DNA from: Planctomycetota bacterium
Lineage (GTDB): Bacteria; Planctomycetota; UBA1135; UBA2386
NCBI GenBank assembly: GCA_019636245.1
Contig: JAHBXX010000049.1
Span: forward strand, 1-34,671
Direction of reading: 5' to 3'
DNA: 34,671 bases
The notes under the pieces are model-generated. The model was given only the letters and a program-made list of their open reading frames with translations, ran no database searches and was not told the origin of the DNA. The position numbers and the translations under genes are program-made. Below are positions 21,308 through 28,829 of this stretch, in pieces. How positions within the stretch are numbered: the stretch's first letter is position 1; every line of letters begins with the position of its first letter.

Positions 21308-23308
21308 TCAGGCCGGGTCGTCGTCCGCCACCGGCGCGCCGGTGGGCCGGCCCGACGCGTCGAGGGCGTACTTGTCGAGCTTGCGCTGCAGCGCGAAGCG
21401 CGACAGTCCGAGCAGGTCGGCAGCGCGGCTCTTGTTGGCCTGCGCGCGGTCGAAGGCCTTCTGGATCTCGCGCACCTCGAGCTCCCGCACCATGTCGGGC
21501 AGCGTGGTGCCGCGCTCCGCCGGCACCAGGCCGTCGTCGCCCAGCGCGGCGCCGGTGTTGCGGCGACCCTCGCGCACGTGCTGGCTCAGGTGGGTCTCCA
21601 GGATCACGCCGTCGCACAGCACCGCGGCGCGGCGGATCTCGTTCTGCAGCTCGCGGACGTTGCCAGGCCAGTCGTACTGCACCAGACGCTCCATGGCATC
21701 CGGGGCGATCCGGACCCGCGTCGGCTGTTCGCGGGCGAGGTCGCCCAGGAACCGCTTGACCAGCAGCGGCACGTCCTCGCGCCGGTCGCGCAGCGGCGGC
21801 AGGTGCACGGGCAGCACGGCGAGCCGATAGTAGAGATCCTCGCGGAACTCCCCCTCGCGCACCATGCGCTCCAGGTGGCGGTTGGTGGCGCAGATCAGGC
21901 GGACGTCGACGCGCACGGTCTCGCGGCTGCCCAACGGCCTGACCTCGCCGTCCTGCAGCACCCGCAGCAGCTTCTTCTGCAGCTCGAGCGGCATGTCGCC
22001 GATCTCGTCGAGGAACAGCACGCCGCCGTGCGCGGTCTCCAGCAGGCCCTTCTTGTTGCTCGTGGCCCCGGTGAAGGCGCCGCGCACGTAGCCGAACAGC
22101 TCGCTCTCGAGCAACGCCTCCGGCAGGGCGGCGCAGTTCTCGCTGACGAACGCTTCCTGCCGGCGCCGGCTGTGGGCGTGGATCGCGCGGGCCACCAGTT
22201 CCTTGCCGGTGCCCGAGTCGCCGGTGATCAGCACGGGGTCGTCGGCCTCGATGTACTTGTCGAGCAGGCCGAACACGGCGCGCATCGCCCGGCTCTGGCC
22301 GACGATCTGCGCGTAGTCGTACTTGCTGCGCAGACCCAGGCGCTGCGAGCTGATCTCCTCGCGGATCTGCGACAACTCCTCGGTCCGCTCCCGAAGCTGC
22401 CCCTGCAGCGCCGCGTTGAGCTCGTCGACGCGGCCGAGGGCCGCCTGCAGCTCGAGCTGCTTGCCGCGCAGCTGCTCGACCGTGCGGGCGTTGTGGATCG
22501 CCGTGCCGGCGTGGTCGGCGAGGGACAGCAGCAGGGCCTTCTCTCGCTCCTGGAACACCTGCTGCTGCAGACGATTGTCGACGTAGAGCACGCCGCCGAC
22601 CTCGCCCTGGATGCGGATCGGGATGCACAGCACCGAGCGCAGACGCAGGTCGGCGACCGACTGCAGGTCGCGGAAGCGGTCGTCCGCCTGCGCGTTCGTC
22701 GTCAGCTCGGGCACGCCGGTGGCGGTCACCCGGTTGGCGATCGTGCGCGAGATCTTGAACTCGGGCGACAGGACCTCCTCCTGCGCGAAGTTGCGGGCGA
22801 CCTCGATCGAATGCTCGCCGGACCGTCCCAGCATCAGGAACCCGCGCTCGGCCCCGCAGAGCTGGATCGCTGCGTCGACGATCTGGGTCAAGAGCCTGGT
22901 CAGGTCCTGCTCCTCGTTCAGGGCGCGCGCGATCTGCAGGAACGCAACCAGGTCGTGGCTCGGGCGGGTCTGTTCGCCCGGACTGGTCTCGTCGCCCGAG
23001 CCGCCCTCGGCCGCCGGCAGGGCGAGCCGGACCTCACAGCCGCCGAGCGCGAACGAATCCCCGACCTTCAGCTCGGCGCGCAGCACCGGTCGGCCGCGCA
23101 GCTTGGCCGGGTTCTGGGCGCCGGCGTCGACCAGCACGAAGCCGCCGTCGGCCCGCTCGACGCGGCAGTGGATGCGGGACACCAGCCGGTCGGGGAGGAA
23201 CAGGTCGCAATCGCGCGAACGACCGATCGACACCACGTCCTGCTGGAACGTGTGCGTCTCGGACTTGCCGTCGCAGGTCACGACGAGCAGGAAGGTGCCT
23301 TGGGACAT
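21308..23308 (-). CDS. FHA-GAF sigma54-dependent transcriptional activator
   Basis: The 666-residue regulator has, in order, an FHA phosphothreonine-binding domain (about 7-95, with SIGRSRDCDLFLPD and SRIHCRV), a GAF sensor domain (about 120-275), a coiled coil (about 276-325) and a sigma54-interacting AAA+ domain (about 333-560). The last contains Walker A GDSGTGKE (363-370), the GAFTGA sigma54-contact loop (410-415) and Walker B GVLFLDE. A Fis-type helix-turn-helix (about 612-648, REIQKAFDRAQANKSRAADL) closes the protein. Such proteins remodel RNA polymerase-sigma54 at -24/-12 promoters using ATP. FHA at the N-terminus suggests activation by binding a phosphothreonine protein, and the Ser/Thr kinase is encoded 20 bases downstream on the same strand. 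A TAGCAT box lies upstream on the minus strand, but I found no sure promoter. Confidence 0.94.
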   Translation of the reverse strand: MSQGTFLLVVTCDGKSETHTFQQDVVSIGRSRDCDLFLPDRLVSRIHCRVERADGGFVLVDAGAQNPAKLRGRPVLRAELKVGDSFALGGCEVRLALPAAEGGSGDETSPGEQTRPSHDLVAFLQIARALNEEQDLTRLLTQIVDAAIQLCGAERGFLMLGRSGEHSIEVARNFAQEEVLSPEFKISRTIANRVTATGVPELTTNAQADDRFRDLQSVADLRLRSVLCIPIRIQGEVGGVLYVDNRLQQQVFQEREKALLLSLADHAGTAIHNARTVEQLRGKQLELQAALGRVDELNAALQGQLRERTEELSQIREEISSQRLGLRSKYDYAQIVGQSRAMRAVFGLLDKYIEADDPVLITGDSGTGKELVARAIHAHSRRRQEAFVSENCAALPEALLESELFGYVRGAFTGATSNKKGLLETAHGGVLFLDEIGDMPLELQKKLLRVLQDGEVRPLGSRETVRVDVRLICATNRHLERMVREGEFREDLYYRLAVLPVHLPPLRDRREDVPLLVKRFLGDLAREQPTRVRIAPDAMERLVQYDWPGNVRELQNEIRRAAVLCDGVILETHLSQHVREGRRNTGAALGDDGLVPAERGTTLPDMVRELEVREIQKAFDRAQANKSRAADLLGLSRFALQRKLDKYALDASGRPTGAPVADDDPA

Positions 23309-23437
23309 GCTGGCGAGGACGATTGCGGACTAGGATCGGGCGCCGCCGTCGTAACGCCAGACACCGCCGCGCTCCGCCATGCTACCCGCACGGCGACGCG
23401 GCGCCGCCGGCGACGCTCCCGGCGACGGCAGCTGGCG

Positions 23438-23449
23438 CCGCCCGGGCGG
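23438..23449 (-). terminator. Palindrome after the glycosyltransferase gene
   Basis: CCGCCCGGGCGG is self-complementary and is flanked by GCTG and CAGC, which can extend the structure with unpaired bases. It lies 17 bases beyond the stop of the GT9 gene in the 158-base gap before the sigma54 activator. No T-run follows. Confidence 0.25.
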
Positions 23450-23466
23450 GCAGCCCTTCCCTCGCG

Positions 23467-24561
23467 TCATCGCCCGGCTCCGCCACCGCCCGCACCCGCG
23501 GCCAGGAGCCGCTCGCCCGCCGCGACGACTTCGTCGACGGTGATGTCGCGCATGCAGCGGTGGTGGCCGAGCGGACAGACCTTGCGCTGGCACGGCGAGC
23601 ACTCGAGGTCCTTGCGGATCACGATCGTGTGCTCGAGGCAGTAGTTCGTGTAGTTGGGATCGTTGGGCCCCATCAGGCAGACGATCGGACGATCGAACGC
23701 GACCGCCAGATGGCGCGGTCCGGTGTCGCCGGTCACCATCAGCGCCCCGCGGCGCACCAGCGCCTTCAGCTTGTCGAGCGGCAGCACGGGCCGCGACAGG
23801 GCGATGCAGCCGCCCTCGGCGGCGATGCGCTCGCCCAGTTCGACCTCGCTGGGGCCGACCAGCACCAGCGGCCGCAGGCCGTGCTTCGCGGCCATGGCAC
23901 GCGCGACGGCGGCGAAGCGCTCCGGCAGCCACAGCTTGCTGGCGCCGAAGTTGGCGCCGACCACGAGCAGCAGCAGGCGTTCGCCGTCGCCGATCCCGAG
24001 CGACCGCAGGTGGTCGGCGACCCACTGGTCCTCCTCGGCGGTGACGGCCAGCGTCGGGTGCACGCCCCCGGGCGGCAGGCCGATCACGTCGAGCAGTTCG
24101 TCGTAGTAGTGCGGCATCGGCGTCGGCCGGCGGCTGGGCCCGCGGCGACGCTGGTACCACCGCCGGCGCAGCTCGGCCCGCCGGCCGAGGTTCATCAGCC
24201 AGGGCCTGCCCTGCTGGTAACCCAGCCGCAACGGCACCCCGGCCGCGAACGGCACCAGACCGGTGGCGAGCGAGTTGGGCAGCACGATCGCCAGGTCGTA
24301 GGCGCCGCGCCGGACCTCGGCCACCTGGCGCCAGAACGCGCGCCAACCCGGCGCCCGCGGCGTGTCGACGACCGCGTCGAACAGCTGCGTGCCGGAGAGC
24401 AGGGGACGCAGGTAGGGCCGCATGCCGACGGTGACGTGAGCACCGGGGAACGCGGCGCGCACCCTGGCGAACGCCGCCGTCGCCATCACGAAGTCGCCCA
24501 GCCAGTTCGGCGCCCGGAGCCAGATGCGCCGCACGCGCGAGAGGTCGATGGCGCCGATCAC
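23467..24561 (-). CDS. Glycosyltransferase family 9 (lipopolysaccharide heptosyltransferase-like)
   Basis: The 364-residue protein matches GT9 enzymes of the WaaF/WaaC type, which move ADP-heptose to the inner core of lipopolysaccharide at the inner face of the membrane. Visible features are the N-terminal RAPNWLGDFVMATAAFARVR, the mid-protein VVGANFGASKLWLPERFAAV, and the C-terminal VTGDTGPRHLAVAF, which carries the nucleotide-sugar site. A late cysteine cluster, CSPCQRKVCPLGHHRCM, is characteristic of heptosyltransferase II. The start is taken as GTG 24561, about ten residues before the first conserved strand; no nearer ATG is in frame. The gene is divergent from the Tex-like gene and lies upstream of the sigma54 activator and kinase. 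The exact sugar donor is inferred from family only. Confidence 0.85.
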   Translation of the reverse strand: MIGAIDLSRVRRIWLRAPNWLGDFVMATAAFARVRAAFPGAHVTVGMRPYLRPLLSGTQLFDAVVDTPRAPGWRAFWRQVAEVRRGAYDLAIVLPNSLATGLVPFAAGVPLRLGYQQGRPWLMNLGRRAELRRRWYQRRRGPSRRPTPMPHYYDELLDVIGLPPGGVHPTLAVTAEEDQWVADHLRSLGIGDGERLLLLVVGANFGASKLWLPERFAAVARAMAAKHGLRPLVLVGPSEVELGERIAAEGGCIALSRPVLPLDKLKALVRRGALMVTGDTGPRHLAVAFDRPIVCLMGPNDPNYTNYCLEHTIVIRKDLECSPCQRKVCPLGHHRCMRDITVDEVVAAGERLLAAGAGGGGAGR

Positions 24562-24593
24562 GAGGGACGGGGGGAACGCGGCATGACGGGACC

Positions 24594-24623
24594 GGGCGAT
24601 CTTGCGAGCGCTCGGGATCGCCC
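24594..24623. promoter_or_regulatory. Nested dyad between the GT9 and tex-like genes
   Basis: GGGCGATC at 24594-24601 and GATCGCCC at 24616-24623 are perfect complements. Between them sits a second perfect palindrome, CGAGCGCTCG, at 24605-24614. The element lies in the 171-base divergent gap, 33 bases upstream of the GT9 start. It could be an operator or a leader hairpin; no protein is known to bind it. Confidence 0.4.
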
Positions 24624-24663
24624 GCAACTGCCAAGCGCACGTCCACCCGCGACGGACGCCGGA

Positions 24664-24693
24664 AGTGGCGGCCCGGAGCCACTGTGCTAGCCT
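24664..24693 (+). promoter_or_regulatory. Probable tex-like promoter with overlapping dyad
   Basis: TGCTAGCCT at 24685-24693 fits an extended -10 pattern (TGn-TAnnnT) and ends 39 bases before the ATG. Just upstream, AGTGGC and GCCACT form a perfect six-base dyad with an eight-base spacer, occupying the place of the -35 and spacer. A regulator bound there would block polymerase, but this is inference. Confidence 0.38.
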
Positions 24694-24732
24694 ACGCGAC
24701 CCTCCCTCGGCCGGCTCCCGCCGGCACCCCAC

Positions 24733-27288
24733 ATGGCATCGTCCGCCACGCTCGATCGTCTGCTCGCCGAGTTCGACACTCCCCCCGAGGTCCTCGGCCC
24801 CGTCGTCGCCCTGCTCGAAGCCGGGGCGACGCCCGCCTACCTCGCCCGCTACCGGCGCTGGGAAGTCGCCAACCTGCCCGAGGAGCGGATCCAGGCGGTG
24901 GCCGAGCGCCTGCACACGCTGTCCGAGATCGAGCAACGCCGCGAGTCCATCCTGCAGCAGGCGGCGGAGCGGGGCCGGCGCACGCCCGAGCTGGAGGCGA
25001 TGCTGGCGGCATCGGTGGACCAGGACCTGCTCGACGACCTCTACCAGTCGATGCGCCCGCGGCGGCGCAACCGCGCCGCCGAGATGGAGGAGAAGGGCCT
25101 GCTGCCGCTGGCGCTGGCGCTGCAACATCGCCAGCTCGGCGACCAGACGCTGCAGGAGGTGGCCAGCCAGTACCTGGCGCCCGATGCCGGCCTCGCCGCG
25201 CCGGAAAGCGTGCTCGAGGGCGCCCTGGTGATCCTGGCCGACCGCATCGTGCAGGACGCGACCACGCGCAGCCGGTTCCGCGACGAGCTGCGGCGCGGCA
25301 TCCTGCGCGCCAAGGCGGTCAATCCCGATCGCGCCGGCGGCGCGGGGACCCAGGATCTGCTCGACTTCGCCGAACCGATCGCCCGCATCCCCGCCGGTCG
25401 GATGCTGGCGCTGCGTCGCGCCGAACGCGAAGGCATCCTGCGGCTCGAACTGACGCTGCCGGAGGGACGCCACCGCGCCCTCCTGGGCGAACTGCACGCC
25501 GCCGACCTGGCCCCGGGCACGCCGCTGTTCGATTTCTACCAGCTGGTGTTCGACCACGCGGCGCAACACCTGCAGGAGATCTGCGGCAAGGATGTGCGCC
25601 GGCGCATCAAGGAGAAGGCGGATCGCGAGGCGGTGCGCACGCACGCGCGCAACCTGCGGTCGCAGTTGCTGGCGCCGCCCCTCGGGGCCAAGAAGGTCCT
25701 GTCGCTGCGGACCAGCGGCAAGGGCACGTGGGCCGTGATGCTGGCCGAGGACGGTTCGATCGCCGAGCACAAGACCCTGCCGATGGAGACCGAGGAACAG
25801 CAGCAGGGCTCGCTGGCCTGGGTCGTCGAGTTGATCCGGCGCGAGCAGCCGGCGGCGATCGCCTTGCCGCACGGCCGGCGGCAGGCGGGCGCCGAGCGCT
25901 TCCTCGCCCAACTGCGCCCGGCGCTGGGCGACACCAAGCTGCCGATGGTGGTCGCGGTCGACGAGGCGGCATCGACGATCTTCGCCACCAGTGCGGCCGG
26001 CAAGAAGGCGATCCCTGGCCTCGAGGTCGGCGCCCGCACGGCCGTGTCGCTGGGACGCCGCCTCCAGGATCCGCTGCTGGAACTGGCGCGCATGGACGTG
26101 CGGACCCTGGGCCTCGGCCACACGCTCGACGACGTGCACCAGGGCATGCTGCAGCGTGAACTGCGCGCCGTCACCGGCAGCTGCCTGGCCCAGGTCGGCT
26201 GCGACCTCAACACCATCTCGCTGGATCTGCTCGAGCAGCTGCCTGGCCTGTCGGGCGAACAGGCAGCGGCGATCGTCGAGCACCGCCGCCGGATCGGCGG
26301 GTTTCCCAGCCGCGCCGCGCTGCACGACGTGGCCGGGCTCGACCCGGTCACCGTGCGCAACGTCAGCGGCATGCTGCGCGTGGTCGGCGGCAGCGAACCG
26401 CTGGACGCGACGCCGATCCACCCCGAGGACTACGACATCGTCCGGGCGGTGGCCGCGCAGAGGGGCGTCGAACCGTGCGCCTTGCTCGGCCAGAACCTGC
26501 GCGATGTGCAGGTCGACGGCCTCGTCACGCCGGCGACCAGCCGGCCGCGCATCGTCGGCGTGCTGCAGCAACTGCAGCGGGCGGCCGAGGACCCGCGCGG
26601 AGAACTGCTGCAGAGCAGCAACGAGGGCGTGCACTCGCTGGCCGACCTGCACACCGACCGCGAGTTGCGCGGCCGCGTCGCCACGCTGACGGAGTTCGGC
26701 GCCTTCGTCGACCTCGGCATCGGCCACGACGGACTCGTGCACATCTCGCAGATCCCGTCCCAGCGTCTGCGCGACCCGCACCAGATGCTGCGGACCGGCG
26801 AGGTCGTCACGGTGTGGGTGCTGCACGTCGACCAGCAGAACCAGAAGATCGCGCTGTCGATGTTGAAGCCGCGCCACCTGCAGGAAGGCCGCCTGCCGAC
26901 GCTCGGCGAACGCATGGAGCAGCAACAGGGTCGCCGCCGGCCGCGGCCCGCGGCGGCGGGTGCGCCCACCGGCGGCGGGCGCTTCCGCGGTGCCGGGAGG
27001 CCGGGTGAGCGCCGCGGGCCGCCCGAACCCGGCCAGGGCGGCGAGGGTCCCGACCGTCGTCGCTTCGGCAACCGTGGCCGCGATGCCGACGACCGGGGCG
27101 ATCGCGGGGATCGCGGTCGTCGGGACCGCGGCCCGCGCGAGCAGCGTGTCTACACCGTCGAGCCGGCCAAGGAGGTCGTCGAGACGCGCTCGCACAAGGG
27201 CGAGGTCACGTCCCTGGCCAGCCTGCGGGCCCTGCTCGGCGGAGCCGCCGCCCCCTCTCGCCCAGCCGACGAATCCGAACCCAAGTAA
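24733..27288 (+). CDS. Tex-like RNA-binding protein with S1 domain and RG-rich tail
   Basis: The 851-residue protein follows the Tex domain order. It has an N-terminal helical region (LLEAGATPAYLARYRR, which in typical Tex reads near EGATVPFIARYRK), a central YqgF-like RNase H fold (about 320-450), then TAVSLGRRLQDPLLEL, tandem helix-hairpin-helix (about 500-551) and an S1 RNA-binding domain (about 644-715, GRVATLTEFGAFVDLGIG). Tex proteins bind nucleic acid and affect transcription in many bacteria. The YqgF start, usually LDPG, reads LSLRTSGKGTW here, without the acidic residue. The tail (about 730-805) is rich in Arg, Gly, Pro and Asp with RGD/RGR repeats, an RGG-like RNA-binding extension. 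The protein is divergent and somewhat longer than E. coli Tex. The Nudix gene follows after six bases, so they are probably cotranscribed. Confidence 0.85.
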   Translation: MASSATLDRLLAEFDTPPEVLGPVVALLEAGATPAYLARYRRWEVANLPEERIQAVAERLHTLSEIEQRRESILQQAAERGRRTPELEAMLAASVDQDLLDDLYQSMRPRRRNRAAEMEEKGLLPLALALQHRQLGDQTLQEVASQYLAPDAGLAAPESVLEGALVILADRIVQDATTRSRFRDELRRGILRAKAVNPDRAGGAGTQDLLDFAEPIARIPAGRMLALRRAEREGILRLELTLPEGRHRALLGELHAADLAPGTPLFDFYQLVFDHAAQHLQEICGKDVRRRIKEKADREAVRTHARNLRSQLLAPPLGAKKVLSLRTSGKGTWAVMLAEDGSIAEHKTLPMETEEQQQGSLAWVVELIRREQPAAIALPHGRRQAGAERFLAQLRPALGDTKLPMVVAVDEAASTIFATSAAGKKAIPGLEVGARTAVSLGRRLQDPLLELARMDVRTLGLGHTLDDVHQGMLQRELRAVTGSCLAQVGCDLNTISLDLLEQLPGLSGEQAAAIVEHRRRIGGFPSRAALHDVAGLDPVTVRNVSGMLRVVGGSEPLDATPIHPEDYDIVRAVAAQRGVEPCALLGQNLRDVQVDGLVTPATSRPRIVGVLQQLQRAAEDPRGELLQSSNEGVHSLADLHTDRELRGRVATLTEFGAFVDLGIGHDGLVHISQIPSQRLRDPHQMLRTGEVVTVWVLHVDQQNQKIALSMLKPRHLQEGRLPTLGERMEQQQGRRRPRPAAAGAPTGGGRFRGAGRPGERRGPPEPGQGGEGPDRRRFGNRGRDADDRGDRGDRGRRDRGPREQRVYTVEPAKEVVETRSHKGEVTSLASLRALLGGAAAPSRPADESEPK

Positions 27289-27294
27289 CCGTCC

Positions 27295-28014
27295 GTGGTC
27301 GAGGTCTTCGTCGTCGACCGCAGCGCGTTCTTCGCTGGCGACTGGCCGCAAGGCTTCCGGTCCCTGGCCGGGAGCGAAGGGGATGCCTTCCTCGAGCAGG
27401 CCTTCGCTCGCGGTCGGTTCGTGGACCGGTCCCTGGCCGAGGCAACCCCGGACTGGAAGCAGTGGATCCCCTACTGCGTGCTGCGCTGCTGGCAGGGGCC
27501 GCCGTCCCCCGCCGGGATCGTGGCCTCCCCCGAGCAGGGCCTGACCGGCCTCCTCTGGGTGCAGCGCACCCAGGCCCAGGGCGAGGCCCGGCTGCACGGC
27601 TCCTGGTCGATCGGCATCGGCGGCCACGTCGATACGGCCGACCACCCCCCGGGCTCCGTGCGGGGTGCGGGACCGGCGTTCTTCTCCCGGGCGTTGGCCC
27701 GCGAACTCGCCGAGGAGCTGGCCTGGGAGGTGCCGTTGCCCGCACCCAGGTTCCTCGGCCTGCTGAACGACGACGCCACCCCGGTCGGGCGGGTGCATGC
27801 GGGGCTGGTCTACGCCTGCGACCTGGTGGCCGAACCGGCCGCCGCCCGGGCGGCGGTCAGGATCCGTGAAATCTCCAAGATGCGCGGGGGTTTCGGGTCC
27901 CTTGCCGAGTTCCGCCAACTGTGGCAAGATCCGACCCGGTTCGAGTCCTGGTCGAGATTCCTGGTCGATGTGGGAGCCGCCGGTCCCATCGGGGCTTCGC
28001 CATCGATCCGGTAG
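27295..28014 (+). CDS. Nudix-family hydrolase
   Basis: The 239-residue protein has a Nudix-like core. A strand-rich N-terminal half ends in WKQWIPYCVLR and LLWVQRTQ, followed by LHGSWSIGIGGHVDTAD and RELAEEL at residues 136-142, the second half of the Nudix box (REUxEE), with Glu137, Glu140 and Glu141 as metal-binding candidates. About 30 residues separate the GGH from REL, longer than the canonical box, and the usual first glutamate is not obvious. The pattern IPY, then RLHG, then SIGIGGH is typical of a Nudix subfamily annotated as phosphoesterases. These enzymes hydrolyse nucleoside diphosphates linked to other groups; the substrate is unknown. The GTG start lies six bases after the Tex-like stop, suggesting one operon and coupled expression. 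Confidence 0.78.
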   Translation: MVEVFVVDRSAFFAGDWPQGFRSLAGSEGDAFLEQAFARGRFVDRSLAEATPDWKQWIPYCVLRCWQGPPSPAGIVASPEQGLTGLLWVQRTQAQGEARLHGSWSIGIGGHVDTADHPPGSVRGAGPAFFSRALARELAEELAWEVPLPAPRFLGLLNDDATPVGRVHAGLVYACDLVAEPAAARAAVRIREISKMRGGFGSLAEFRQLWQDPTRFESWSRFLVDVGAAGPIGASPSIR

Positions 28015-28110
28015 GAGCCCAGGACACCCCTAGCCATGATGGACCAAGACCCCGTTTCCCGACCTTCCGCTCTGGCGGGCACCCCGAGCCGTCGGCGCAG
28101 GAGCCAGCCC

Positions 28111-28332
28111 ATGTCCGATCGGCACACGTCCCGCCCCACCCGTGACGAAGTCTACGATCTGCTGATGAACGCCCGTCAGGCGGAATGGGTGGAATTGTTC
28201 CTCGAGGGTGGCCGCTCCCTCTCGGGGGCCATCATCTTCAACGAGTTCAAGGGCACCGGACGGCTGATCAACGTCGACGAAGAGTTCAGCTACGACTTCC
28301 ACGTCGACCACGTCGTCAACGTCAAGCTGTAG
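28111..28332 (+). CDS. Small protein resembling Hfq/Sm (candidate RNA-binding protein)
   Basis: The ORF is open from ATG 28036 (98 residues), but ATG 28111 has a good ribosome site (AGGAG seven bases upstream) and gives 73 residues, so I prefer it. The predicted layout is an N-terminal helix (RDEVYDLLMNARQ) followed by five short strands. WVELFLEGGRSLSGAIIFNEF parallels Hfq's IYLVNGIKLQGQIESFDQF in the spacing of hydrophobic and glycine residues, the Sm1-like part. YDFHVDHVVNV parallels Hfq's VYKHAISTVV at the C-terminus. Hfq is a ring-forming RNA chaperone of about 70-100 residues. Identity is low, so this is a structural analogy rather than a firm family call; another small beta-barrel is possible. 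It is 96 bases downstream of the Nudix gene. Confidence 0.55.
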   Translation: MSDRHTSRPTRDEVYDLLMNARQAEWVELFLEGGRSLSGAIIFNEFKGTGRLINVDEEFSYDFHVDHVVNVKL

Positions 28333-28337
28333 GCAGC

Positions 28338-28372
28338 GCAAGCCCTGAGCCGCCGCAGGGCGGAGGCCTTGC
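28338..28372 (+). terminator. Imperfect hairpin after the Hfq-like gene
   Basis: GCAAG/CTTGC, CCT/AGG and CCGCC/GGCGG stack around the loop GCAG, with one C-C mismatch and a three-base bulge. It begins five bases after the TAG stop. No T-run follows. Confidence 0.38.
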
Positions 28373-28534
28373 CGACAACCCGGCCCCGGCTGGACCCGGC
28401 CCCGCTCGACCCGGCACCTGCCACGGCCGGTTGGCCGCCTCCGGCCGCTCGACGCCGGCCGGGCGACCGCAGGCCCGCGCCGTCCGCAAGTCCGGAGGAT
28501 GCCAGGACGCCCCGCCGCGGGGCGCCGGCCGCTT

Positions 28535-28583
28535 CGGGATCCCGGACGGTCGACCGGGCAGATCGCGAACGGTCGACCGGGCA
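28535..28583. repeat. Palindrome cluster with 15-base direct repeat
   Basis: ACGGTCGACCGGGCA occurs at 28546-28560 and 28569-28583, 23 bases apart start to start. Each copy contains the perfect palindrome CGGTCGACCG. A third palindrome, CGGGATCCCG, lies at 28535-28544. The arrangement looks like a multi-site binding region, but it sits between convergent genes, where operators are unusual. Confidence 0.45.
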
Positions 28584-28739
28584 TCGATGAGCCTCCCCGG
28601 GGGCGCCGAGCACCTCGATCGCCGGGCATCCCGACCCAAGGGAGATCGGGCCGTCCGGGGCCAGGACCCGAACGACCCGCGCTGTCTGTCGGCCCCCCCT
28701 CACGGCGACCGCCCGACACCGCGCGCAGCCTAGCGCAGC

Positions 28740-28763
28740 GGCTTGGCGTCGCAAGCCATTTCT
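28740..28763 (+). terminator. Possible intrinsic terminator
   Basis: GGCTTG and CAAGCC form a six-base-pair stem with a six-base loop, followed by ATTTCTT on the plus strand. It is the only hairpin I noticed in the window with a T-rich tail, though the stem is short. It would stop transcripts reading rightward toward the histidine kinase gene. Confidence 0.42.
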
Positions 28764-28829
28764 TGACGCCTCACCACCATGGGTTGTGGCGGCACAGGGA
28801 CCGTCGTCAAGATCCGTAGCGCGTCAAGA
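28761..28829. repeat. Three copies of an eight-base TCTTGACG repeat
   Basis: TCTTGACG is at 28761-28768 on the plus strand, and its complement CGTCAAGA is at 28805-28812 and 28822-28829. The first and last copies extend to a perfect nine-base inverted repeat (TCTTGACGC/GCGTCAAGA). The last copy covers the stop codon of the histidine kinase. Confidence 0.4.

Larger units (their letters stand above)
28333..28823. other. 491-base convergent intergenic region with palindromes and repeats
   Basis: No convincing gene is present; the short ORFs here are proline- and arginine-rich shadows. The region holds a hairpin after the small protein gene, a cluster of three ten-base palindromes with a 15-base direct repeat (28535-28583), a terminator-like hairpin (28740-28763), and two of three copies of a TCTTGACG-type repeat that runs into the end of the histidine kinase gene. 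Confidence 0.55.

Noticed and set aside
28036..28110. N-terminal 25 residues of the small Hfq-like ORF
   Set aside because: The sequence is basic and low-complexity, the ATG at 28036 has no ribosome site at usual spacing, and the internal ATG at 28111 does. It could still be used, so the longer form is mentioned in the feature entry.
28369..28819. Short plus- and minus-strand ORFs in the 491-base gap
   Set aside because: The predicted peptides are proline- and arginine-rich without family features or ribosome sites, and several overlap in different frames of GC-rich DNA.
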